NCBI GenBank assembly: GCA_011319805.1
Contig: SJRY01000146.1
Coordinates: 186,001 to 250,000 of the forward strand
Origin: Macrocybe gigantea
Taxonomy: Eukaryota > Basidiomycota > Agaricomycetes > Agaricales > Callistosporiaceae
Length of the DNA stretch: 64,000 nt
Direction: 5' to 3'
The notes under the pieces were generated by a model. It saw only the letters and a program-made list of their open reading frames with translations. It had not been told where the DNA came from and did no database searches. A program made the position numbers and the translations under genes. Below, in pieces: positions 1 through 8,769 of this stretch (the first letter of the stretch is position 1; each line of letters opens with the position of its first letter).

Positions 1-90
1 GTCGTGCCCTCTCTGTATCAGTATGTCTTCCTCCTGTGTTCGGCGATTATAGTTTTCGATCTGTTGTCGCCTAAAGTCTCGGGCTTGTGT

Positions 91-489
91 TCATTCTTCT
101 CTCGTTTTCTTGCGGATGGGTTCGTCCTCTTCTTCGGCAAGAAGATTCTGGTCTGACCACAGCTCTTCTGGGCTTATCCCGTATTCTCCTTCTAGGAAGA
201 GTTCTGCAATGAGTTGTGCTGCTCCTTCGCTGAGGATCTCAGCGGGCTCGTCTGTGGTGGTGAAGGCAAACTCTCTCAGAAATGCCTGTTCTTCGTCGTC
301 ACTACTTGGTGTAGGTGTGCGCTCTCTCTTTCGTTTGTTTGGATTGCTAGTGTCTCTGCGGGTGGCGTGGACTGTCTCTGCGAATGGCGTGGACTGCAAT
401 GTCTGGTCTACTTCTCTGAGCCAAGTGCTCTCGTCGCTCGTGCTAGTGCTCGCTGGGTCGGCGACCGCTTGTCGTCGAATGTTGATCAA
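91..489 (-). other. Leader open frame of the left-edge chromovirus (about 132 codons, no ATG)
   Basis: This is the same acidic, Ser/Thr-rich frame as that at 6843-7319, with motifs such as STWLREVDQ and NPNKRKRER. It stays open in both copies although neither has an in-frame ATG near its start; the frame opens with TTG. It lies between the primer-binding site and gag. It may be translated from a non-AUG codon or be a remnant of a longer Gag polyprotein. No known domain was recognised. Confidence 0.5.
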
Positions 490-555
490 GTCTTTGATAA
501 AGCGTGACGTGGTGTGTGTGTGAGTCTGAGCGAGTCTCGACGAGGCTTAATATCT

Positions 556-874
556 TGTTAGGCTAGACGAATCTCAGAAGGACTCGGGCAGACTAAGTGC
601 GAGAGTGGTCTTGAGATGATGGCAAAAGGAATATTAAGCCTAGTGCTACTGGTACATCTGGGAGTCCTTATATACATTACAGTACTCGAGCACGGACCAT
701 GGGCTGCGCAATGCTGTGGACTGCGGATGAGTAAGACTGGAAGGAGATGACTCAGGATGACTAGGGAAGTGGAATGACTCGAAGGCTGCACGCTGCGCAG
801 CATGACGGGGGAGATAAGGATGTGGGAAAGATAAGATAAGAAATTGAATGGTCCTTTGGGCGACGTCTGTAACA
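556..874 (-). repeat. LTR of the left-edge chromovirus copy
   Basis: The LTR is about 319 bp and, read on the minus strand, starts TGTTACAGACG and ends CTAACA, giving the inverted TGTTA/TAACA tips seen in the two LTRs of the complete element. It carries the same TATATAA box and the R-start motif AGGCTTAATAT (reverse complement at 631-641). Confidence 0.92.
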
Positions 875-959
875 GTCAACTTGGGTACGACATGAAGCAG
901 ATAGGACAACTACCTTTTCAAAGAAACTCTGCGTGTAAATGAGCTCAGCATGTCATTCA

Positions 960-1858
960 ACAGGGGTCATGCTCTTGATAAAGCCCACACTGGACGTGGC
1001 AATAGTGGAAACGACATAACCAGTGAGTCGAGAGCCAAGGAACTGGGCTTTCTTGCAGTGGCAGAGAGAGGTCCTATGAGAAAGTGAGAGCTGGACGCCA
1101 TTGAGACAGAAGTAGCCAAGCAGACCTCGTCTTCATCTGACATAAGCCCCTTGACACGTTGGATCAGACCGTAACCCATGGCGAAGTAGAGACGCTCCCT
1201 AAATAAGTATTGTAGCGCTCGATGTCCTTGGCTCAGTGTTGCTCGCTACAGATCCAGCAAGAATGCTTGCACCCATATGGGCAAGGATCCATGCATTTCC
1301 CCTCATTCCAGTTCTTGCACGACATTTCTCCTCGCGGTCTCTTCATTCCCATTTTTCTCTGTCCAATCTGTCCTTGATCGCTGCTATCGGCGATTTGTCC
1401 GAACATGGGAATCTGATGATATGAGCTGTCATCGAGCCGAAAAGCAGACTTTGCATAATTTTCCCTGATTTCCTCGTTGAACTTGATGGCGACATGCGGC
1501 TTCCCCGCGCAATGCCAGAAAAGCTGCTGCACCACCGTCGGTAAACTCCAAGTTCCTCATCGCAATGGGTATAGAGCTTAACCACCCCGGCCATCCAGGC
1601 ATCAAACACGTGGAGCCATTCCGCCTCGGTCTGGATTGCTTGCTTAGAGGTGAGCTGCCCCTCGTGAATGAGCTTGAAACCCGGCACAAAAGGAGTCGCC
1701 TTGTCCTTGAGGTCATAGCCTCTGTCGAGTTTAGCGAAGAGTTTTGAGAAGTCGACGTACTTGTCCTGAACAATGAGCTTACAGATGCTTTCCAGAAGAG
1801 GCTCGAGAATGATGGAGTTTTGCATCTTTGAAATGATCACTTCGCGGACATACTCCAA
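960..1858 (-). pseudogene. Gag-like / nucleic-acid-binding ORF of a DIRS-like (YR) retroelement, frameshifted
   Basis: From an ATG at 1858 the frame reads about 110 residues, then shifts by one base near 1530 into a second frame ending near 1233. That second frame has a cysteine-rich motif, CKNWNEGKCMDPCPYGCKHSC, of the kind that precedes reverse transcriptase in fungal YR retroelements. A third stretch (967-1179) continues the same protein after further damage. The RNase H and recombinase of a comparable element lie on the opposite strand to the right, so the element has been inverted or assembled from two copies. Not functional. Confidence 0.6.
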
Positions 1859-1867
1859 CTTATTGGA

Positions 1868-2676
1868 AGGTAGGGCTCACAGAAAACCCGCACACATCAC
1901 GGGACGTGACTGGCTGTGACCAGGGTTGCAAAAGGGACAGAAACGTGTCATTAGATGGGGGCGTGGACATGCCTGGATGCACCTGATAGATCGAATATAG
2001 CTATAAAACATGTTCTACGTTGTCGTATGAGATCAGAAAGGGTATAAAGTAATTCTAAATGAGTTGAACTTCGAAGTTGGTCACTATTTGGTTGCTAAAC
2101 ACAAAGATCATCAACAGCATTGAGCTCCGCGAGAATTGAGTTAGGAAGCACTCAATGACCGCGGTACTTTTTTCCTGCCCACGCAGCTTGTCTTGCATCC
2201 AATCCTTTGTGGTATGCATCCATAAACCATCTAGATCGACAAGCAAACCTGTTGCAAGGAGGAAGTGAGTTTTCTCTCGAGATAATCACTGATCTTCACG
2301 TCTTCATTTTCCTTATTGGCCCCATCATTTTCTCGACAGCGCTTAGTCCGATTGGTCCTTCTCGTGTTCGAAGTGGCCCAGTTCTTCAGGTTCTTTAGGT
2401 TATGAAGAGTGTGCAAAGGCATGAAGACGTGTCGAGATGGTTTTTGACGTGTTCAGTATACCATAATTTTAATGGCACACATAATTTTCGAAATTTCAAA
2501 AATCTGTCCGCATAGTTCGATGCATTTTTACCATCTCTAGAAGTCTGCATGAACCGATTTTTGATTTCTATTGATTTACAAGTGCCATTAAAGATTTATT
2601 GGAGATCCCCGCCAAATGTAACACTCTGTCACTCTTTGATCATGTGATGTGCGCATGTTTTCTGTGAGCCCTACCT
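1868..2676. mobile_element. Non-autonomous TIR element, copy 1 (about 809 bp)
   Basis: Both ends carry AGGTAGGGCTCACAGAAAAC as an inverted repeat, continuing imperfectly for about 33 bp. A second copy of the same length lies at 34888-35696, differing by a few percent. A TA dinucleotide follows the right end; the left flank is GA, so the TA duplication is only clear in copy 2. The interior has no intact transposase; a short minus frame contains a repeated RFMDAYHKGLD-like stretch. It separates the two halves of the YR retroelement. Confidence 0.8.
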
Positions 2677-2679
2677 TAG

Positions 2680-3302
2680 GCGTGGCAGAGCTCCAGGGTC
2701 TGAGCAAGATGAGGGTCGGAAGAACTGCAGGAGACCAACTTGGCAAGATGAGGGGCGATGGCAAGTACAGATTCGGGGAGAGTATCCTTGTTCTCCCGAG
2801 CCTTGTTATATGGACGGATGCGAGCCTTAACAAGGCCTTGGCCTTCGTCTTTGCTAATAAGGGATTTGTGTATGAAATTCAGGTGCCACCCCCAGGAAAG
2901 AAGGTGGATATATTTTTCCTGGAACTGATTGCGATTTTCTCAGCAATCTTTCACATGGGATCACTGAAAACGCCTCCGAGGCAGGTGCTCCTCTTCTCAG
3001 ACAGCCTCAATTCGGTGTCAGCCTTCAACTCGTTATCCGTTTCCAAGGCAATACATAACGGCCCACTTTTAGGAGTTGCGGAAATTGTCTTGCAGTCCAG
3101 GATGAACATCTGTGTGCGACACATCGAGGGGAAGTCTAACACATGCGCCAATATGCTCTCATGCTGTCTCTTCCAGGAATACTCCCAGCGCTTCCTGCAG
3201 ACCAAATTCCTTTCTTTGAACCAGCACGGGAGCTGTTGCCATGTCAATGGAGGGATTGCTTCTGAAGGCCCTTGGCCCCAGGAATTTTTGCCTTGCTCAT
3301 GA
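2680..3302 (+). pseudogene. RNase H domain remnant of a DIRS-like (YR) retroelement
   Basis: The frame contains LVIWTDASLN (first acidic residue of RNase H), a middle FSDSLNSVSAF segment, and VRHIEGKSNTCANMLS, which corresponds to the usual G-K-x-N-x-x-A-D-x-L-S block. The reverse transcriptase that should precede it is missing and is replaced by the 809-bp TIR element. The end of this frame overlaps the recombinase start at 3241, the arrangement expected for RT/RNase H and YR genes of DIRS-like elements. Confidence 0.65.
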
Positions 3303-4248
3303 TCCCCTTCGCTTGGAGGAACTTGACAATTTGGTGGCCTGCCTGCAATCAAATGCCATCGAAGCATCCACTAAGAAAAACTATGCTACAGGAGCTCGTA
3401 GCTATATTGCCTTCTGCCTCCGTCACTCCCTTCCTTTACAACCGACCCCTCAGACTCTCTGCCGCTACATTGCTTACTCATCAAAATTCATCGCATCTGG
3501 CCCGAGGTACTTGTCAGGAGCACGCCACTTCTTGCGACAGTTCTTTCCCGACTTCGACAATAACAGAGCACATCCCACAGTACAGGCTACAATCTGCGGC
3601 ATGAGAAAGACTCGGGCAGATGCCGTGAGACGAAGACTTCTCTTCCGCATTCCCCATCTTCTCCTGTTTGAGGCCCAGGCATTGCGCTCCGAGGTTTACA
3701 ACGACCTGCTCTTTGCTGCCATTCTGGCATGTGCCTTTTATGCATGCCATCGGATTGGCAAACTGATTGTATCAAACGACCTGGAGCTGCAGGACTGGCG
3801 TAAAATTGTGAAGTGGGGTTCTCTCACATTCAAAAATGGACAGGCCGGCTATCTTCTGCCATATCACAAAGGGGATCCTTTGAACCAGGGAAGCCCGATC
3901 CTTTTTACAAGGCAAACTCATGCTGACCCGGTCCACCTCCTGCGAAGATACATTCAGCATCGCGACGTGATCCATGGCCCTAGAGCAGCTTTGTTTCTGC
4001 ACGAAGATGGCTCTCTACCTCATCGGGCATGGTTCGACGCCAGGCTGTTTGCCGTCTTGCCTTGGGATTATGGCGGTCATTCAGCTCGCGCTGGAGGAGC
4101 AACCTTTTATGCCTCACTGGGATTGCCTTCCGAAATCATACAAGCACTGGGGCATTGGTCATCCAGCACATGGCTGATCTACATCAGGGAGAACCCTGCC
4201 GTGCACGCGGAGCAACATTTGGCTCGTGAACGCGCTCTTCCTCTTTAA
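3241..4248 (+). CDS. Tyrosine recombinase of a DIRS-like retroelement (335 aa)
   Basis: An uninterrupted ATG-to-TAA frame. The N-terminal part (about 20-130) looks like the SAM-like/core-binding domain of tyrosine recombinases (TKKNYATGARSYIAFC). The catalytic part shows R171 in YACHRIGKL, a candidate K210, H280-x-x-R283 in GGHSARAGG, H305 in LGHWSSS and the nucleophile Y314 in WLIYIRENP. All key residues are present, so the reading frame could still be active although its RT partner is lost. In such elements the enzyme integrates a circular DNA intermediate without target duplication. Chosen start: ATG at 3241, overlapping the upstream frame. Confidence 0.82.
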   Translation: MSMEGLLLKALGPRNFCLAHDPLRLEELDNLVACLQSNAIEASTKKNYATGARSYIAFCLRHSLPLQPTPQTLCRYIAYSSKFIASGPRYLSGARHFLRQFFPDFDNNRAHPTVQATICGMRKTRADAVRRRLLFRIPHLLLFEAQALRSEVYNDLLFAAILACAFYACHRIGKLIVSNDLELQDWRKIVKWGSLTFKNGQAGYLLPYHKGDPLNQGSPILFTRQTHADPVHLLRRYIQHRDVIHGPRAALFLHEDGSLPHRAWFDARLFAVLPWDYGGHSARAGGATFYASLGLPSEIIQALGHWSSSTWLIYIRENPAVHAEQHLARERALPL

Positions 4249-4398
4249 CGTGCTCCCCTCCTGGTTTTTCTCTGAGGCTCCTCGCTTACATCACTTTGCA
4301 CCACTGCCACCCCCACACACATCATTCATGCCTCAATGGGCCCTCTTGCTTGGTTGCCTGTCGCCTTTCTCTTCTGCTCAATCATTATTTGGGGAGCA
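4249..4398. other. Short spacer, no gene seen
   Basis: Pyrimidine-rich DNA between the recombinase stop and the decayed host gene. It may hold the terminal repeat of the YR element, but no matching partner was found. Confidence 0.4.
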
Positions 4399-5698
4399 TC
4401 ACGTGGTGCTTCCCGGTTTAGGCCTAAGCTTGAGTGAGCAGCAGAGGCCGAGGTAGTTGCCTAAGCCGAGCTCATAGGCGGGGAAGTGGCTGCCTCTGGA
4501 ACCGGCAGAACGGTGTGAGTGTACGCTTCCACTATGTTCTCTAGCACTGCCTCGGAGCGCACTAATATGAGAGTAGGACTGTTGGGCAATCAGGAGAGGA
4601 GGTGAGGGAGATGTGCCAGGTGCGACGCCGGAGCTAGTGGGCGATGGGGTGGGGAGACTGTGAGATGTCGCTGGTGGAGTGAAGAGGCTCCTCTGGACCT
4701 GAATCATCATCTGTTGCTGCTGCTGCTGCGAGTACGAAGGAAAGGATTGATTAAAGGGACCGCCCTGCTGCCGTGGAGGTATGCGGGCAGTAGGCGAGGG
4801 CCCCTTCGGATTGGAACCCGAGGTCAGGTACATCATTCCGTTCCAAGCTTTGTCTTGATCCTGACAGTGCGGCATCATGTGGTGGTCTCGATCGCAGGCA
4901 TGCTGATGTTGAACGTATTGCTGCTACTGGAGATGCTGAGAATGCTGCATGTGAGGATGGTCGTACATTCCATCATAGATGTGGGCAGGAATATTCGTAG
5001 CATTGCTGCCGATGGTAGGGTGAGGAAGGAGAGTCGGCAGCGAGCCCGCCGACAGGCCCACGGGAGGAAGGGTGGCAACTGATTCTGAGGTTAGATTGGA
5101 TGCTGTCTGACCCTGGACAATACAGCACAAGGGAGAGAAAGTGAGCAGAGGGCGCTGAGGATAGGGGTGATGGAGAAGATGTTGAAGGCCTAGGCAGCGC
5201 CATCAGGATTGTTGGATGTGACAGGAGGAATAAGCTGAGCGATGATGGAGTTGAGGAGAAGAGAGAGGCTGAGGTTGCCATGAAAGGGGATGCGAGGGGT
5301 TCGTTGGTAACTGAGTCCGCTGCAGCTGCAAGAGAATCAGCAAGGAAGGATCGAGGCAAGAATGAACAAACATGCCTAAGGCCCGGTTTTCAATGAATAG
5401 CCACCGAGTTTGACAGAGCCCTAGACCATGGGATGGCTGACATTGCCCTGGAGGTAGTTTATGCTGAAGGACCAACCTGTGGGCGTCGAGCTCACAGGGC
5501 TGAAAGTGTGCCCACCGGGTCTGTGAGCAGGCAGAAGAGGATCACAAAAGATGCCTTTTTTGATGGCGTACTGCTCGCGTCCGATGCCAGAGTCGTGTCT
5601 ATGTCTGTGTCAAGCTCCACACCTTCGCCAGGTGAACCGGCATTCGCGAAGCTGCAACCGGTCACATGAAGGTCTCTTCTCGAGCTATCCAATCTCAT
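4399..5698 (-). pseudogene. Decayed host gene, Gln/Ser/Pro/His-rich (possible transcription-factor tail)
   Basis: Read from right to left, several frames join into one low-complexity protein. A Thr/Asp/Ser-rich part (5492-5698) shifts frame near 5550 into PVSSTPTGWSF. A later part (4399-5130) contains runs such as HMQHSQHLQ, SYSQQQQQQMM and PTPSPTSSGV. A TAG at 4924-4926 replaces what reads as CAG in a Gln run, and further stops lie between 5160 and 5420. The composition resembles the disordered tails of fungal transcription factors. No DNA-binding domain is seen, so the function is unknown. Confidence 0.5.
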
Positions 5699-6510
5699 GT
5701 GTCATCAATGTGATCTGTCTGAGTCGGACAACAAGCTGCGCGGCCTGGGTAGCAGAGGAAGCAGTGATGTCGATGATAGTTTGGATATAGACAGGAAGGG
5801 CCTGTCATATCATGAAGAGGAGCGCGAATAGAAGAACTGGTTAGCATGTTGAAGTTAATGACATGGGCTGCAGGTCGGGGGCGGAAGGGTTCAGCTAGCA
5901 GCACTAGGAGCAGAAAAATCCGATACATGAACTCTAAGTTCTCCAAAACCTCGCCCTGCACAAATGTTCCACTCCATTGTGGTATTGGTGCCATTGACCG
6001 AAATGGCCAGCGCATAACATTCTGGAAGTACAATTTCATGCACCACATAGTCAACTATCACTCCGAGCTCCACACCACACATTCCATACCTTTGGATATG
6101 TATTTTCTAACTCATATCAAACGGGCAGAAGAAGCAATGGATATTGGGCCAGCAGCAACAGGTGTTGAGCAGGAAACAAGTTACTGGACAGTGATGATAA
6201 TCGAAATACAGAAAGAAGCACGCAGTGTCGAATCTATCACAGGCATCGACAGTTTCACGACAACCTAGCTCTCATCTACATGAGCATACCTTCCTTATTC
6301 ATGGCGTACCTTCTTGATATATACATGAGACCCCGTGAACTCATTCGGTACCCAAGGTGGGGGAGTTCGTGTATCGGATTTTTCCGCTGACCGCCCCCTG
6401 CTTTGGATGTTCCATGTATCCTGACACTACTTCCAAACTATACAGCAAGCCTTCCGTCCCCACGTGATATCCTGTGTGCATTCAGTGTTCTCTTTCCGCT
6501 ACTACATACT
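5699..6510. other. Unassigned spacer with one open frame (5846-6268, plus)
   Basis: A 140-codon plus-strand frame beginning TTG (MLKLMTWAAGRG in the six-frame sense) is present, but it overlaps equally protein-like fragments on the minus strand and has no recognisable domain. I cannot decide which strand was coding. The last bases before 6511 give the left copy of the ATACT target duplication. Confidence 0.3.
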
Positions 6511-6711
6511 TGTTACAGACGTCACCCAAAGGACTATTCATTTTCTTATCTTATCTTTCCCACATCCCTTATCTTCCCCGTCATGCTGCGCAGCATGCAG
6601 CCATCGAGTCATCCCACTTCCCTAGTCATCCTGAGTCATTTCCTTCCAGTCTTACTCATCCACAGTCCACAGCATTGCGCAGCCCATGGTCCGTGCTCGA
6701 GTACTGTAATG

Positions 6712-6718
6712 TATATAA
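6712..6718 (+). promoter_or_regulatory. TATA box of the LTR promoter
   Basis: TATATAA lies 33 bp before A6745, where the 11-nt self-priming motif begins. This spacing fits an RNA 5' end at or near 6745, which would define the U3/R border. The same box is present in all three LTRs. Confidence 0.75.
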
Positions 6719-6744
6719 GGACTCCCAGATGTACCAGTAGCACT

Positions 6745-6755
6745 AGGCTTAATAT
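6745..6755 (+). other. Predicted RNA 5' end motif complementary to the primer-binding site
   Basis: AGGCTTAATAT here is the exact reverse complement of ATATTAAGCCT at 6833-6843. As in Tf1 and related self-priming elements, the transcript 5' end could fold onto this site and, after cleavage, serve as primer. Confidence 0.7.
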
Positions 6756-6832
6756 TCCTTTTGCCATCATCTCAAGACCACTCTCACACTTAGTCTGCCC
6801 AAGTCCTTCTGAGATTCGTCTAGCCTAACAAG

Positions 6833-6843
6833 ATATTAAGCCT
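6833..6843 (+). other. Self-complementary primer-binding site (11 nt)
   Basis: ATATTAAGCCT starts 3 bases after the 5' LTR, where a tRNA-type primer-binding site would end in TGG. No tRNA 3'-end complement is visible. The 11-nt perfect match to the LTR interior matches the length of the known Tf1 self-primer. The left-edge copy has the same pairing (543-553 with 631-641). Confidence 0.75.
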
Positions 6844-7319
6844 TGTCAAGACTCGCTCAGACTCACACACACACCACGTCACACTTCATCAAAGACTTGA
6901 TCAACATTCGACGACAAGCAGTCGCCGACCCAGCGAGCACTAGCACGAGCGACGAGAGCACTTGGCTCAGAGAAGTAGACCAGGCATTGCAGTCCACGCC
7001 ATTCGCAGAGACAGTCCACGCCACCTGCAGAGATACCAGCAATCCAAACAAACGAAAGAGAGAGCGCATGCCTACACCAAGTAGCGACAACGAAGAGCAG
7101 GCATTTCTGAGAGAGTTTGCCTTCACCACCACAGACGAGCCCGCTGAGATCCTCAGCGAAGGAGCAGCACAACTCATTGCAGAACTCTTCCTAGAAGGAG
7201 AATACGGGATAAGCCCAGAAGAGCTGTGGTCAGACCAGAATCTTCTTGCCGAAGAAGAGGACGAACCCATCCGCAAGAAAACGAGAGAAGAACGAACACA
7301 AGCCCAAGACTTTAGGTGA
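6843..7319 (+). other. Leader open frame between primer site and gag (158 codons, TTG start)
   Basis: The frame is acidic, with a basic patch (NPNKRKRER) and a C-terminal KKTREER. It has no ATG at its start, yet it is conserved in the left-edge copy. It ends 190 bp before gag in the same frame. It could be an N-terminal Gag extension made by non-AUG initiation, or a structured leader that is open by chance. Function unknown. Confidence 0.45.
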
Positions 7320-7511
7320 CAACAGATTGAGAACTATAATCGCTGAACACAGGAGGAAGACATACTGATACAGAGAGGGCACGACGCACAGAGCATACGA
7401 CAGAACCAACCAGAACGACACCAGAGTCAAGGACACATAGGAACGAAACCACCGAACCCCTTCAGAGGACCAATCTGCTGAAGCACTGCATAAGGAAAGA
7501 ATTGCACCACC

Positions 7512-8660
7512 GTGGCGAAAGTAAGCAACAGCGACTGGGATGAATACTATCGGTGGAGGGAGCGAAAAGGATTACCAAAGACAAACAGACTGACCGCCAC
7601 AGAGTGGGCCGACTTTGAACAAGCTTGTAAAATCACAAGAGTCGACCTAGACTACTGGAAAGAACAGAGAGAGGAGCGAAGACAGAAACAGCTCCAAGAA
7701 CAGCAAGCCCAAGTACAAGCACAGCAGACCCAAGAACAATAGATCCAGGAATAGGAAAACCAAGATCAAGAGAACGACGAAGAAACCCCCCAAAGGATGA
7801 CAACAGAATACAAGGGAATCATTGCCGACCCGAAATCCTTTACAGGAGATCGAACATCCTTCGATATTTGGTGGAGGAAGATGAAACTCTACATAACCGC
7901 ACATGGAGACCTCACAGACACACAGAAGATTGGAGCGGTCCTGTCTAGAATGACCGACGGACCCGGAGCCCACTGGGCGTCAAAGAAGATCGACACCACT
8001 ACCAACCAAAGCACATGGGCTGACTTCATAACCGAGATAGAGACACGATTCAGCAACGTCATGTTGCCATCACAAGCAGGAAGCAAACTATTCAATATCA
8101 GACAGGGGAACCGACCCATCGATGAATTTCTGGATGAATTCGTAGACCTCGCAGGGAAAGCAGGAATGACAGGAACAGCCCCTCATTTCCTACTCGAGAA
8201 GAGCTTAAACCGAAGGACAGCAGAAGCCGTACACTCGATCTCCACACTTCCAACAGATGGAGATGAATATATCAAGACAGTTCGAGCGATTGGACGAAAC
8301 ATCGACGAACACAGAAATGTGATGAGAGGAGAATTCACAAGCAATCAGCACAAGATCAGAAATCCAAGCCGAGGAGCAGGACAGGCCATGGAAGTCAAAA
8401 AGTACGAAGCAATAACTGCTTCAACTGCAATAAACCAGGACACCTCTCATGAAACTGCCCGGAACCACAAAAAGGAGCAGCGAATGTCACATGTTTCAAT
8501 TGTGGCTTAAAGGGATACTATGCACGGAACTGCAAGAAGAAGAAGAAAGGAAAATCCTGGGTCAGAGAAGTGAAAGAAGAAGAAGGAGAGGATGAAGAAG
8601 ACAAGGATGAAGAAAGCTCTGATAAAGAGGGTTTTGCTGAAGGGTCCGACTAAGAGGTGC
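7512..8660 (+). pseudogene. gag: gag of the chromovirus, broken
   Basis: The frame starts GTG in the context CACCACCGTGG, which looks like a lost ATG in a strong start context. Two TAG codons (7740 and 7752) fall in a Gln/Glu-rich stretch where CAG fits. The capsid-like core (7797-8400) has WADFITEIETRF and IRQGNRPIDEFLDEF. A 1-base frameshift near 8405 moves to a second frame with two zinc knuckles, CFNCNKPGHLS-stop-NC and CFNCGLKGYYARNC; the second has Tyr where His is expected. The protein would package RNA and form the particle. Confidence 0.8.
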
Positions 8661-8769
8661 TAAATCGCGACCCATACAACTGAAACAGACTCACTTCGAT
8701 ACCGGATGTAGATCATCCCATACTCTGAAATACACCATTCCCACCAAGCGATCTGAAGCACCAAGGAAA

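Larger units (their letters stand above)
1..874 (-). mobile_element. 5' end of a Ty3/chromovirus retrotransposon, cut by the window edge
   Basis: Reading from right to left this piece holds an LTR (556-874), an 11-nt primer-binding site (543-553) and a leader open frame. It matches the start of the complete element at 6511-13031 in inverted orientation; position 1 corresponds to about 7383 of that copy. The gag and pol parts lie outside the window. The 5 bases beyond the LTR are GTCAA, the expected target duplication, but the other end cannot be seen. It is inserted next to fragments of a YR retroelement. Confidence 0.9.
6511..6830 (+). repeat. 5' LTR
   Basis: 320 bp, TGTTACAGACG to CTAGCCTAACA. 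It differs from the 3' LTR at six positions that I could count, all transitions, giving about 98% identity. Confidence 0.95.

Noticed and set aside
4399..5130. Complete host gene of about 240 codons
   Set aside because: A TAG splits it, upstream parts are shifted and no start or domain is present; treated as a pseudogene.
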